A stretch of 64,000 nucleotides of DNA from Billgrantia sulfidoxydans (GCF_017868775.1 NZ_CP053381.1:1240001-1304000); one strand, 5' to 3'; shown: positions 50,205 through 58,900, counted from the first letter of the stretch. Notes: generated by a model not told the origin, from the sequence alone. Numbers and translations: made by a program.

Positions 50205-50253
50205 GGGGGCTCTCGCGGCCTGGTGGTCTATTCTCGAGCTGTTGGCTTTCCCG

Positions 50254-50288
50254 AAGCGCCCGATGCCTCGCATCGGGCGCTTTGTTTT
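50254..50288 (+). terminator. strong terminator of the MFS gene
   Basis: Perfect 13-base arms with a CTC loop (50254-50266 and 50270-50282) are followed by TGTTTTG. It begins 50 bases after the stop. Confidence 0.92.
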
Positions 50289-50396
50289 GCGTGGAGGTGC
50301 CAAATGAGCATGGCCTCGGGGCTGCGACCTAGGGATAATGGTTAACGAAAAGTAGGGAATCTACTATCGCCGTTATCATTTTCCTGAGGTAGTGCC

Positions 50397-52178
50397 ATGT
50401 CTCCCTTTATTGCCCCCGTTCGTGACCTTCGCTTCGTGCTCGAGGAACTGCTCGAGCATCGCTCGCTCGCACTGCCCGGCTTCGACGAGGCCAGTCCCGA
50501 CCTGGTCGAGGCGGTGCTGGAGGAAGCCGCCAAGTTGGCCGGGGAGGCCTGGGCCCCGCTCAATGCCAGCGGCGACCGGCAAGGCAGCGTGCGTCGTGAG
50601 GATGGCGGCGTGACCCTGCCGGACGGTTTCGCCGAGGCCTACCGAGCCTATGTGGAGGGTGGCTGGAACGGCATCGGCGTGTCCCAAGCGCTGGGCGGCC
50701 AGGGGCTTCCCGAGGTGGTGGCGAGCAGCGTGCAGGAGATGCTGCACGGCGCCAACATGGCGCTGGGGCTGTGCCCGATGCTCACCGCCGGGGCCATCGA
50801 GGCGCTGGCCCACCACGGCAGCGATGCGCTCAAGGCGACCTACCTGCCCAGGCTGGTCGAGGGCAGCTGGACCGGCACCATGAACCTCACCGAGCCCCAG
50901 GCCGGCTCCGATCTCTCCAAGGTGCGTACTCGCGCCGTGCCTGAAGACAATCATTACCGCCTGTTCGGGCAGAAGATCTTCATCACCTGGGGCGAGCACG
51001 ACGCCAGCGAGAACATCATCCACCTGGTACTGGCGCGCAAGCCCGACGCCCCCGAGGGCAACAAGGGCATCTCGCTGTTCCTGGTACCTAAGTTCCTGGT
51101 CAACGACGACGGTTCGCTGGGCGAACGCAACGACGTTACCTGTGCCTCCATCGAGCACAAGCTGGGCATTCACGGCTCGCCCACCTGCACCCTGAGCTTC
51201 GGTGAAAACGACGGCGCCATCGGCTACCTGGTAGGCGAGGAGGGGCGTGGCCTCAACCACATGTTCACCATGATGAACGAGGCGCGCCACAAGGTCGGCG
51301 TGCAGGGCATCGGCGTGGCCGAACGTGCCTGCCAGCACGCCTTCGCCTACGCGCTGGACCGCGTCCAGGGCAGGGCGCGCGGCACCGAGGCCACCATCAG
51401 CGAACACCTCGACGTACGCCGCATGCTGCTCTCCATGCGTGCCCGCACCGATGCTCTGCGGGCACTGGCGCTCTACTGCGCCGCCCAGCTCGACGTGGCC
51501 CGCCATGCGGCCGACGCCGCCGAGCGCGAGGCCGCCCAGGCGCGGGTCGACGTGCTGATCCCGGTGGTCAAGGCGTTCTCCACCGACCAGGCCGTGGAAA
51601 TCGCTTCGCTGGGCGTGCAGGTGCATGGCGGCATGGGCTATATCGAAGAGACTGGCGCGGCCCAACTGCTGCGCGACGCCCGTATCGCCCCGATCTACGA
51701 GGGCACCAACGGCATCCAGGCCCTCGACTTGGCCGGGCGCAAGCTCTCCCGCGATGGCGGTGCGGCGCTGAGCGGGCTGATCGACGAGGTCGAGGTTACC
51801 GCCGGTGAGCTGCGTGACAGCGGCGAGCTTGCCGCATTGGGCGAAAGCCTGGAAGCCGGTGCCGCCGACCTGCGTGCCGCCATGGCCCTGGTGCTGGAGG
51901 CGGGCCGCGATCCGGATAGCGGCCCGGACGCCGTTCAGGCCTACGCCACGCCGTTCCTGACGCTGGCCGGCCACGTACTGTGTGCCTGGCAGATGGGGCG
52001 CGCGGCGCTCAAGGCCCGCGCCGCGCTGGCAGAAGGCAGCAGCGAGCCCTTCTATCGGGCCAAGCTGGCCGCCGCCGACTTTGCCCTGCGCCAGTGGCTG
52101 CCGCTCGGTCGCGCCAACCGCAGCGTGATCGAGGCCGGCATGCAGAGCCTGATCAACTTCCCGGTCACCGCCTCCTGA
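50397..52178 (+). CDS. acyl-CoA dehydrogenase (DmdC-like, about 590 residues)
   Basis: This 593-residue FAD enzyme introduces a double bond into acyl-CoA. The MNLTEPQAGSDLSKV motif near residue 161 and the catalytic region RIAPIYEGTNGIQALDL near residue 428, with the Glu base, are typical. It is longer than ordinary ACADs (about 380) and carries the extra C-terminal helical domain of the DmdC/PA0506 group, which includes the 3-methylmercaptopropionyl-CoA dehydrogenase. It is the first gene of a four-gene acyl-CoA operon. TGAGG lies before the ATG. Confidence 0.9.
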   Translation: MSPFIAPVRDLRFVLEELLEHRSLALPGFDEASPDLVEAVLEEAAKLAGEAWAPLNASGDRQGSVRREDGGVTLPDGFAEAYRAYVEGGWNGIGVSQALGGQGLPEVVASSVQEMLHGANMALGLCPMLTAGAIEALAHHGSDALKATYLPRLVEGSWTGTMNLTEPQAGSDLSKVRTRAVPEDNHYRLFGQKIFITWGEHDASENIIHLVLARKPDAPEGNKGISLFLVPKFLVNDDGSLGERNDVTCASIEHKLGIHGSPTCTLSFGENDGAIGYLVGEEGRGLNHMFTMMNEARHKVGVQGIGVAERACQHAFAYALDRVQGRARGTEATISEHLDVRRMLLSMRARTDALRALALYCAAQLDVARHAADAAEREAAQARVDVLIPVVKAFSTDQAVEIASLGVQVHGGMGYIEETGAAQLLRDARIAPIYEGTNGIQALDLAGRKLSRDGGAALSGLIDEVEVTAGELRDSGELAALGESLEAGAADLRAAMALVLEAGRDPDSGPDAVQAYATPFLTLAGHVLCAWQMGRAALKARAALAEGSSEPFYRAKLAAADFALRQWLPLGRANRSVIEAGMQSLINFPVTAS

Positions 52179-52264
52179 GGCAACGGGCAGCGATCGGTCG
52201 ACTTGCCGATCGGTGCCCTCGCGTCCAGCACTGCACAATAACGACACCACACCCGGAGCCCACC

Positions 52265-53896
52265 ATGAACGACAGCATCTTCGAACAGGACCTGCCCAAG
52301 ACGCCGGCCAACTTCGTCCCGCTATCCCCGCTGACCTTCATCGAGCGTAGCGCGTCCATCTATCCCGACTACCCGGCAGTGGTGCATGGCGATATCCGCC
52401 GTAGCTGGAGCGAGACCTGGGCGCGTTGTCGCCGGCTCGCTTCGGCGCTCGAGAAGCGCGGCATCAAGCCCGGCGAGACGGTGGCCGTGATGCTGCCCAA
52501 CGTACCGGCCATGTTCGAGGCGCACTTCGGCGTGCCGCTGGCCGGCTGCGTGCTCAACACGCTCAACATCCGCCTCGACGCCGAGGCCATTGCCTACATG
52601 CTCGAGCACGGCGAAGCCCAGGCGGTGCTGGTCGACCCGGAATTCGCCGGGGTGATCGAGGACGCCGTCTCGCGGCTGGCCATCAAGCCGCTGGTGGTCG
52701 ATGTGGACGATGCCCTGTACGAGGGCGAGTCGCGCCATATCGGTGAGCTGGAATACGAGGCCCTGCTGGCCGAGGGCGATCCGGACTACGCCTACCAGCT
52801 CCCCGAGGACGAGTGGCAGGCGATCTCGCTCAACTACACCTCCGGCACCACCGGCAAGCCCAAGGGGGTGGTCTACCACCACCGCGGCGCCTACCTCAAT
52901 GCGGTGAGCAATATCCTCGAGTGGGCCATGCCGCACCATCCGGTCTACCTCTGGACCCTGCCGATGTTCCACTGCAACGGCTGGTGCTTCCCCTGGACCA
53001 TCGCCGCCAACGCCGGCACCAGCGTGTGCCTGCGCAGGGTCGACCCCAAGCGGATCATGGACCTGATCGCCGATGAAAAGGTGACCCACTTCAGCGGTGC
53101 GCCCATCGTGCTCAACGGCCTGGTCAACCTGCCGGCGGAGCAGAAGCGCGAGTTCGATCACCCGGTGAAAGTCACCACCGCCGGCGCCGCGCCACCGGCC
53201 TCGGTGATCGCCGGGGTCGAGAAACTCGGCATCGAGGTGACGCACGTCTACGGCCTCACCGAGGTCTACGGGCCGGTGACGGTGTGCGCCTGGCGCGAGG
53301 CCTGGGATGAGCTGCCGCTGGAGCAGCGTGTCCGGATCAAGGCGCGCCAGGGGGTGCGCTACCACATGCTGGAAGCGCTCTGCGTGGCCGACCCCAGCAC
53401 CCTGGAACCGGTACCCAAGGATGGCGAGACCATCGGCGAGATCCTGATGCGCGGCAACAACGTGATGAAGGGCTACCTCAAGAACGAGGCCGCCACCGAG
53501 CAGGCGCTGGAGGGCGGCTGGTACCACACCGGCGACCTCGCCGTGTGGCATCCGGACGGCTACATCGAGATCAAGGACCGCTCCAAGGACATCATCATCT
53601 CCGGCGGCGAGAACATCTCCACCATCGAAGTGGAGGATGCCATCTACTCGCATCCGGCGGTGGAGGAGGCCGCGGTGGTGGCCAAGCCCGACGAGAAGTG
53701 GGGCGAAACGCCCTGCGCTTTCGTCAAGCTCAAGGTGGGCTTCGGCGAGGTCACCGAAGCCGACATCATCGAGCATTGCCGCCAGCATCTGGCGCGCTTC
53801 AAGGTACCCAAGACGGTGATCTTCACCGAGCTGCCCAAGACCTCCACCGGCAAGATCCAGAAATTCGTCCTGCGCGAAGAAGCGCGCAAGCACTGA
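52265..53896 (+). CDS. AMP-forming acyl-CoA ligase (DmdB-like)
   Basis: This 543-residue ligase activates a carboxylic acid with ATP and CoA. The P-loop-like motif YTSGTTGKPKGVVYHH lies near residue 192. The core has TTAGAAPPASV, VYGLTEVYGPVTVCAW and the hinge WYHTGDLAVWHPDGYIEIKDRSKD. The catalytic lysine is in STGKIQKFVLRE at the C-terminus. It resembles medium-chain and methylmercaptopropionate ligases. The frame is open far upstream, but the ATG at 52265 fits the family's start MNDSIF. Confidence 0.9.
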   Translation: MNDSIFEQDLPKTPANFVPLSPLTFIERSASIYPDYPAVVHGDIRRSWSETWARCRRLASALEKRGIKPGETVAVMLPNVPAMFEAHFGVPLAGCVLNTLNIRLDAEAIAYMLEHGEAQAVLVDPEFAGVIEDAVSRLAIKPLVVDVDDALYEGESRHIGELEYEALLAEGDPDYAYQLPEDEWQAISLNYTSGTTGKPKGVVYHHRGAYLNAVSNILEWAMPHHPVYLWTLPMFHCNGWCFPWTIAANAGTSVCLRRVDPKRIMDLIADEKVTHFSGAPIVLNGLVNLPAEQKREFDHPVKVTTAGAAPPASVIAGVEKLGIEVTHVYGLTEVYGPVTVCAWREAWDELPLEQRVRIKARQGVRYHMLEALCVADPSTLEPVPKDGETIGEILMRGNNVMKGYLKNEAATEQALEGGWYHTGDLAVWHPDGYIEIKDRSKDIIISGGENISTIEVEDAIYSHPAVEEAAVVAKPDEKWGETPCAFVKLKVGFGEVTEADIIEHCRQHLARFKVPKTVIFTELPKTSTGKIQKFVLREEARKH

Positions 53897-53909
53897 AGGG
53901 AGAGACACG

Positions 53910-54758
53910 ATGAGCCAACGAACCATCGGGGTGGTCGGTGCCGGCACCATGGGGCAGGGCATCGCCCAGGTGCTGGTCGCGAGCGGCTTGCCCGTGCAGC
54001 TCTACGACGTGGCCGACGAGCAGCTCGGCCGGGCCCAGGCCGCCATCGACAAGGGGCTGGGCAAGCTGGTGGCCAAGGAGAAGCTCGGCGAGGCCGAGAA
54101 GGGCGAGGCCATGGCGCGTCTCGAGCTGACCACCTCGCTCGAGGCCCTGCGTGGCTGCGAGGTGATCATCGAGGCCGCTCCCGAGCAGCCGGCGCTGAAG
54201 GAGAAGCTGTTCCGCGATCTGAGCCGCCTGAGCCACGATGCGATACTCGCCTCGAACACCTCGTCGCTGTCGCTGACCCGTCTCGCCGCGGTGTGCGAGC
54301 GCCCGGAGCGCGTGGTGGGCATGCACTTCTTCAACCCGGTGCCGGTGCTCAAGCTGGTCGAGGTGATCCGCGCCGAGCAGACCAGTGACGCCACCGTGGC
54401 GCGCATCGAGGCGCTGGCCAGGCAACTGGGCAAGACGCCGGTGGCCATCGCCGACTCGCCGGGCTTCGCCGTCAACCGCCTGCTGGTGCCGATGATCAAC
54501 GAGGCGGCATTCCTGCTCCAGGAGGGGGCCGCCAGCGCTGAGGACATCGACCAGTCGATGAAGCTCGGTGCCGCTCACCCCATGGGGCCGCTGGCGCTTG
54601 CCGACCTGATCGGCCTGGACGTCTGTCTGGCGATCATGGAAGTGCTGCAGGAGGGCTTCGGCGATCCCAAGTATCGCCCCTGCCCGCTGCTCCGACGCAT
54701 GGTCGCGGCCGGCTATCTGGGGCGGAAAACGGGTCGCGGCTTCCACATCTACGAATAA
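53910..54758 (+). CDS. 3-hydroxyacyl-CoA dehydrogenase (Hbd/PaaH type)
   Basis: This 282-residue NAD-dependent enzyme oxidises 3-hydroxyacyl-CoA, typically hydroxybutyryl-CoA. The NAD-binding motif GVVGAGTMGQGIAQ is at residues 7-20, and the catalytic HFFNPVPVLKLVEVI near residue 138 has the active-site His with E150 region; ADSPGFAVNRLLVPMINEA follows. The gene begins 13 bases after the ligase stop with AGGGAGA. It is a single-domain form, not the fused FadB type. Confidence 0.94.
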   Translation: MSQRTIGVVGAGTMGQGIAQVLVASGLPVQLYDVADEQLGRAQAAIDKGLGKLVAKEKLGEAEKGEAMARLELTTSLEALRGCEVIIEAAPEQPALKEKLFRDLSRLSHDAILASNTSSLSLTRLAAVCERPERVVGMHFFNPVPVLKLVEVIRAEQTSDATVARIEALARQLGKTPVAIADSPGFAVNRLLVPMINEAAFLLQEGAASAEDIDQSMKLGAAHPMGPLALADLIGLDVCLAIMEVLQEGFGDPKYRPCPLLRRMVAAGYLGRKTGRGFHIYE

Positions 54759-54765
54759 GGGATTG

Positions 54766-54798
54766 CCGACCAACCAAGCGTTCGCTAGGGTTGGTCGG
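54766..54798. promoter_or_regulatory. nested palindrome, candidate TetR-type operator before the enoyl-CoA hydratase
   Basis: Perfect 10-base arms (CCGACCAACC at 54766-54775 and GGTTGGTCGG at 54789-54798) flank a second near-palindrome, CCAAGCG-TT-CGCTAGG (54774-54789). The two share nearly the same centre. This layered symmetry resembles operators of TetR-type acyl-CoA regulators, but a terminator-like hairpin is an alternative. It lies 8 bases after one gene and 32 before the next. Confidence 0.45.
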
Positions 54799-54829
54799 TA
54801 TCGTCCAGACAACAAGCAAGGAGCCCCAC

Positions 54830-55603
54830 ATGAGCGAGAAGCTGATCGAGGTGGTCGACAACGCCGGCGTCGTGCGCCTGACCATCAACCGCCCCAAGGC
54901 GCTGAACGCCCTCAACAGCGCCGTACTCACCGAGCTGGAAGCGGTGCTCACCGAACTCGAACAGCGCAATGACCTGCGCGCGGTGCTGATCACCGGGGCG
55001 GGCGAGAAATCCTTCGTGGCCGGCGCCGACATCACCGAGATGCGCGAGAAGACCCCGGAAGAAGCGCGCGCCTTCGCCAGCCAGGCCCTGCGCACCATCA
55101 AGCGACTGGAAACCCTCCCGGTGCCGGTGGTCGCCCTGGTCAACGGGTTTTGTCTTGGCGGCGGCTGCGAACTGGCGCTGGCCTGCGACTGGGCCGTAGC
55201 CAGCGACAACGCCATCTTCGGCCAGCCCGAGGTGCTGCTCGGGGTGATTCCCGGCTTCGGTGGCACTCAGCGCCTGCCACGTCGGGTCGGGCCGGCCATG
55301 GCGATCGACCTGGTCACCACCGGGCGCAAGATCGATGCCCAGGAGGCCCTGCGCATCGGCCTGGTCAACCGCGTGATGCCCCAGGCCGAACTCGAGGCCT
55401 ACGCCGAAGAGCTGACGCAGCAGCTGGCCGGCAATGGCCCCCAGGCGGTACGTGCCGCCAAGCAGGCGGTGCACGACGGCATGGACCAGGACCTCGACAG
55501 CGCCCTGGCGCTGGAGACTGCGCTGTTCGCGTTCTGCTTCGCCGGGGGGGAGCAGAAGGAGGGCATGGGCGCCTTCGTCGAGAAGCGCAAGCCGAATTTC
55601 TGA
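54830..55603 (+). CDS. enoyl-CoA hydratase (crotonase)
   Basis: This 257-residue hydratase adds water to 2-enoyl-CoA. The two catalytic glutamates are E114 (GGGCELALACD) and E134 ([12 protein letters not shown]). The oxyanion-hole loop KSFVAGADITEM lies at residues 60-71. It is a short-chain crotonase of the PaaF/Ech type, rather than a DmdD-like member in any way I can prove. AAGGAG precedes the ATG at 54830. It completes a set with the preceding genes that could carry out the beta-oxidation steps up to the thiolase, which is not present. Confidence 0.93.
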   Translation: MSEKLIEVVDNAGVVRLTINRPKALNALNSAVLTELEAVLTELEQRNDLRAVLITGAGEKSFVAGADITEMREKTPEEARAFASQALRTIKRLETLPVPVVALVNGFCLGGGCELALACDWAVASDNAIFGQPEVLLGVIPGFGGTQRLPRRVGPAMAIDLVTTGRKIDAQEALRIGLVNRVMPQAELEAYAEELTQQLAGNGPQAVRAAKQAVHDGMDQDLDSALALETALFAFCFAGGEQKEGMGAFVEKRKPNF

Positions 55604-55630
55604 GGAATGCTCGAGCAGTTCTGACAAGGA

Positions 55631-55661
55631 CGGCGGCGAGGTATCTCGCCGCCGTTGTTGG
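55631..55661 (+). terminator. terminator of the acyl-CoA operon
   Basis: Perfect 10-base arms (CGGCGGCGAG / CTCGCCGCCG) with loop GTAT are followed by TTGTTGG, 27 bases after the hydratase stop. Confidence 0.85.
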
Positions 55662-55678
55662 TTGGCAAAGCGCCTCTC

Positions 55679-56323
55679 TCAGGTAAGGTGATGCGTACAG
55701 CTCACTCGAGGATTGAACGACTCGAGGTGAAGGGTGCCGTCATCATTGAACCAGACATGCTGATCGTAGTGCGGCTCGAAACCGTGCGCTTCGTCGATCG
55801 TTGTGGCGGGATCGTCGGCCATGGCATCCCATGTGCGGCCGGCAAAGACGGGGGGTTCGCTGTTGCCGGCGGCATGCCAGGCCTTCTGGAACACTAGATT
55901 TTCGACACCCACAAGCTTCATTGTTCCGTCTTCCTGGGGCTCGTAGAGCAGAATGGCCGGCGCGTGGAAGTCGGTATGCAGGCCGTTGCCATCGACACGA
56001 GGATGGGTTGCCGTAATGCCGAGCAGGTCGGGGCGCAAGTAGTGCAAGCCCATGCCTCCCAGTTCGGCGTCCAATCCTTCCGTCTCAGCGCTTACGCACC
56101 TACCGGACGGGTCCGGCACGTAGCCCTCCGCCAAGGCGGTATTTATGTTCTCGAAGCGCTGCGTGGCTACGCGTATGGCGCCGACCAAGGCTGTCTCATC
56201 AAGTTCATCGACCGGCTCGGCCGCTGATACAGCTGTTGCCTGGATTAGTGCCGCAATCGCCATGACGATGCCCCCTCCAAGTACCAGGCTTGGAAGAAGG
56301 GCGCTCTTGTATCTTATTGTCAT
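55679..56323 (-). CDS. secreted protein of unknown function
   Basis: I do not recognise a named function. The 214-residue product starts with a signal peptide or anchor (LLPSLVLGGGIVMAIAALIQ, then AVSAAEP). The mature part has FENINTALAEGYVPD, a cysteine in GRCVSAETEG, GGMGLHYLRPDLL, HAPAILLYEPQ, VENLVFQKAW, and HYDQHVWFNDDG ending with NPRVSC near the C-terminus. Conserved His, Asp and a Cys pair suggest a metal or disulfide site in the periplasm. The start is the ATG at 56323; a GTG at 56338 is also in frame. It faces the acyl-CoA operon terminator. Confidence 0.7.
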   Translation of the reverse strand: MTIRYKSALLPSLVLGGGIVMAIAALIQATAVSAAEPVDELDETALVGAIRVATQRFENINTALAEGYVPDPSGRCVSAETEGLDAELGGMGLHYLRPDLLGITATHPRVDGNGLHTDFHAPAILLYEPQEDGTMKLVGVENLVFQKAWHAAGNSEPPVFAGRTWDAMADDPATTIDEAHGFEPHYDQHVWFNDDGTLHLESFNPRVSCTHHLT

Positions 56324-56442
56324 TGCCCGTGTCCTCACATGAGCGACCGCGTCAAGGGTGCGGTTCGCTATGGGAGCATAGCAAGAGCGTCGGCCCCAGA
56401 GAGGTTGATTTCAACTAATGCGAAGCGAGGCTCAGGCCGGTC

Positions 56443-57324
56443 TCATGCCATCTCTCGCCGCCGCCAGCGAAGCATCCCGGTGGCGATGGCGGTGCCCGCC
56501 AGGGTGATGGCCATGCCGACCATGACCTGCAGGCTGAGCCTCTCGCCCAGCAGCAGGTAGCCCCACAGCAGGGCGCTGACCGGCACCAGGAAGGTGACCG
56601 TCGAGGTAGCGGTGGCACCGGCACTCGAGATCAGCCCGAAGTAGAGCAGGAAGGCGAGCGTGGTGCTGAAGATGGCCAGCCCCAGGCCGTTGGCCCAGGC
56701 CAGGCCGCTGATCGGCTCGCTGGGCCACAGCCACAGGCCGGGGATCAGCAGGATCAGCGCCGACATGGCGGTGCTGCCGGCCGCCAGCACCCGCACCGGC
56801 AGGTGCGACAGGTAGGTCTTGGAGTAGTTGGTCGCCACGCCGTAGCAGAAGGTGGCGCCAACGGCGGCGAGGATGAACCAGCCGTCACCGCCCAGGGCGA
56901 AGTCCAGTCGGTTTGCCGAGAGCACATAGACCCCGAAGAAGGCCAGTGCCAGGCCCAGGTACTGCCGGCGCTGTATCGGGGTGGTGAAGAACAGCGCGCC
57001 GAGCAGGGCGGTGAAGATCGGCGTGGTGGCGTTGATCAGCGAGGTGAAGCCCGCCTCGAGCCGCACCGTGGCCATTGCCAGCAGGCTGAAGGGCAGCACG
57101 TGGTTGACCAGCCCCAGCAGCAGCAGGCCGCCCTTGTTCTCCCACACCAGCGTGAGATAGCGCAGGCTGAACAGCAGCGGCAGCAGCAGCAGCGAGCCGA
57201 TACCCATGCGCACCAGGATCAGCGGTACCGGGCCGAATTCCGGCACCGCCACGCGCATGAAGATGAACGACATGCCCCATAGGGTCGAGAGCAGGATCAG
57301 GCGTAGGGAATCGGCCGGCGACAT
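56443..57324 (-). CDS. EamA/DMT-family transporter (second copy)
   Basis: This 293-residue membrane protein has ten helices in two EamA repeats: LLSTLWGMSFIFMRVAVPEFGP at the start and LISSAGATATSTVTFLVPVSALLWGYLLLGE in the second half. It is distinct in sequence from the transporter at 32881-33810. A likely metabolite exporter. AAGGACGTCGC precedes the ATG at 57324; the frame extends to 57405 without a site. Two inverted repeats lie upstream. Confidence 0.86.
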   Translation of the reverse strand: MSPADSLRLILLSTLWGMSFIFMRVAVPEFGPVPLILVRMGIGSLLLLPLLFSLRYLTLVWENKGGLLLLGLVNHVLPFSLLAMATVRLEAGFTSLINATTPIFTALLGALFFTTPIQRRQYLGLALAFFGVYVLSANRLDFALGGDGWFILAAVGATFCYGVATNYSKTYLSHLPVRVLAAGSTAMSALILLIPGLWLWPSEPISGLAWANGLGLAIFSTTLAFLLYFGLISSAGATATSTVTFLVPVSALLWGYLLLGERLSLQVMVGMAITLAGTAIATGMLRWRRREMA

Positions 57325-57363
57325 GCGACGTCCTTGGCAGGTAGGTGGAGAGAATAAAGAGCC

Positions 57364-57415
57364 TAGACCATGTCGCTGGTCTATGAATAGCCTGTTTTTT
57401 ATCAATAATATTGAT
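57364..57415. promoter_or_regulatory. two inverted repeats in the EamA promoter region
   Basis: TAGACCA-N6-TGGTCTA lies at 57364-57383 and the near-perfect palindrome ATCAATA-A-TATTGAT at 57401-57415. Read leftwards toward the EamA gene, TTGATA and TAGACC 16 bases apart could be its -35 and -10, so the first repeat would cover the -10 as a repressor site and the second an activator or dimer site. Confidence 0.45.
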
Positions 57416-57439
57416 GTGAAATATCAGCGATCGTGCTGG

Positions 57440-57820
57440 TCAGGGAGACGTGCCAACGACGATCCAGCCCTTGTCGTCGACGCTTACCGGCACCGGATCG
57501 AGCGTGCAGCCGAGGCCCAGGCCGCCGGTTCCTTCGCCGCTTCGGGCCGAGAAGGTAGCATCGTGGTTGGTGCAGCGCAGCTGTTCACCATCCTGGCTGA
57601 GCACCCGCCTGCCGCGCTGGTCGAGAGGCAGGAACTGATGGGGGCAGGCGTTGACGTAGCCGAACAGGGCATCGTCCAGACGCACCAGCAGCAGCGGAAA
57701 ACTGCCACGCTCGCTCTGCAGCGTCAGGCTGGAGGTATCGCCGGGAGCGATGTCATCGAGTCGGACGAGGCGCGTGCCTGGCGCCGGTGCGCTACGATAT
57801 TGCTGCCATGCCTGGGTCAT
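57440..57820 (-). CDS. Rieske-type [2Fe-2S] protein
   Basis: This 126-residue soluble protein has the Rieske cluster ligands C59 and H61 (ACPHQFLPL) and C83 and H86 (RCTNHDATF). It resembles stand-alone NirD-like/ferredoxin-type members that pass electrons to oxygenases or reductases. No partner reductase lies nearby. The start at 57820 follows AAGGC; the frame extends to 57862. It is divergent from the MOSC gene. Confidence 0.88.
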   Translation of the reverse strand: MTQAWQQYRSAPAPGTRLVRLDDIAPGDTSSLTLQSERGSFPLLLVRLDDALFGYVNACPHQFLPLDQRGRRVLSQDGEQLRCTNHDATFSARSGEGTGGLGLGCTLDPVPVSVDDKGWIVVGTSP

Positions 57821-57958
57821 GACGACTGCCTTGGTTGGGGGATGGGCCGCCATTGTCGCCAATCAGGGCGTATCTGTCAGCGCCAAGCGGGAATGCGAAC
57901 GCGGCCCTCTGGCGTGACGGCTGGGAAGGAAAATGGACGTGCTACAGAGGAACTGTAC

Positions 57959-58813
57959 GTGAGAATTGCCGAACTCAATCTCTACCCGGTCAAGTCGCTG
58001 AGTGGGATTTCGCTCGCACGAGCCACCCTGGGCGAGCGTGGCCTGGCCTACGACCGCCACTGGATGGTGGTCGACCAGGTGGGGCGCTTCGTCACCCAGC
58101 GCCAGATGCCGGGCATGGCACGGGTCACGGTCCGGCTCGAGGACGACTGGCTGGTGCTGGAGCATCCCGAAGCGCAGCCGTTGGCCATCGCACTGGCAAG
58201 GCGCGACCAGCCTCGGCTGACGGCCTACGTCTGGGACGATACCTGCCAGGCGCTGGATGAAGGGGAGGAGGCGGGCCGTTGGCTCACCGCTGTGCTTGGC
58301 GACCTGCGCGGCAGCGCACTGCGTCTGGTGCGCTTCGACGACGACCACCGGCGCCCGGTGGAATCCCGCTACCTGCAGGGCGAAGCGGCACATACCGCCT
58401 TCGCCGATGGTTACCCCTTCCTGATCGCCTCGCAAGCCTCGCTCGATGCCCTCAATACCGCCTTGCAGGAGAAGGGATTGGTGCCACTGCCCATGAACCG
58501 CTTCCGGCCCAACATCGTCGTCGATGGTGCTGCCGCCTTCGCCGAAGATGGCTGGCGCGAAGTCGCCGCCACGGAGGGGCACTATCGCTTCGGGCTGCGC
58601 AAACCGTGCCAGCGCTGCAAGATCACTACCGTCGACCAGACCCGCGGCACCATCGACGTGCCCGGCGAGCCGCTGCAGACCCTGATGCAGATGCAGACCC
58701 AACCATTGCGGCCCGGGGCGTACTTCGGCCAGAACGCCACGCTGCTGGACGGAGCAGAACAGCGCATTGCCGTAGGGGATTGGCTCGAAGCGACGCCGGT
58801 CGCAGAGTGTTAA
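57959..58813 (+). CDS. MOSC-domain molybdenum-sulfur carrier protein
   Basis: This 284-residue protein combines an N-terminal MOSC_N beta barrel (IAELNLYPVKSLSGISLARATLG) with a MOSC domain from about residue 130. The conserved KPCQRCKITTVDQ at about 219 carries the cysteine that can bind the sulfur or molybdenum cofactor. It resembles mARC/YiiM relatives that reduce N-hydroxylated compounds with a molybdenum cofactor. GTG at 57959 follows GAGG by 8 bases. A partner FAD/[2Fe-2S] reductase domain is absent from this protein; the divergent Rieske gene could donate electrons, which is only inference. Confidence 0.85.
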   Translation: MRIAELNLYPVKSLSGISLARATLGERGLAYDRHWMVVDQVGRFVTQRQMPGMARVTVRLEDDWLVLEHPEAQPLAIALARRDQPRLTAYVWDDTCQALDEGEEAGRWLTAVLGDLRGSALRLVRFDDDHRRPVESRYLQGEAAHTAFADGYPFLIASQASLDALNTALQEKGLVPLPMNRFRPNIVVDGAAAFAEDGWREVAATEGHYRFGLRKPCQRCKITTVDQTRGTIDVPGEPLQTLMQMQTQPLRPGAYFGQNATLLDGAEQRIAVGDWLEATPVAEC

Positions 58814-58844
58814 AACTTGTAGGGTTTATTTTTCCCAGGCTTTC

Positions 58845-58873
58845 TTGTCTCTCCTTTTGAACTAACGTAATAA
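58845..58873 (+). promoter_or_regulatory. candidate promoter of the persulfide operon
   Basis: TTGTCT (58845-58850), 17 bases, then TAATAA (58868-58873) in an AT-rich stretch right after the MOSC gene. The match is moderate (4/6 and 3/6). Confidence 0.4.
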
Positions 58874-58900
58874 CTTTATTGCATTGGTTCAGGAGGAAGC

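Noticed and set aside
50376..53962. Long minus-strand frames across the acyl-CoA dehydrogenase and ligase genes
   Set aside because: Both plus-strand genes have full catalytic motifs and operon spacing; the minus frames have no motif and no ribosome sites.
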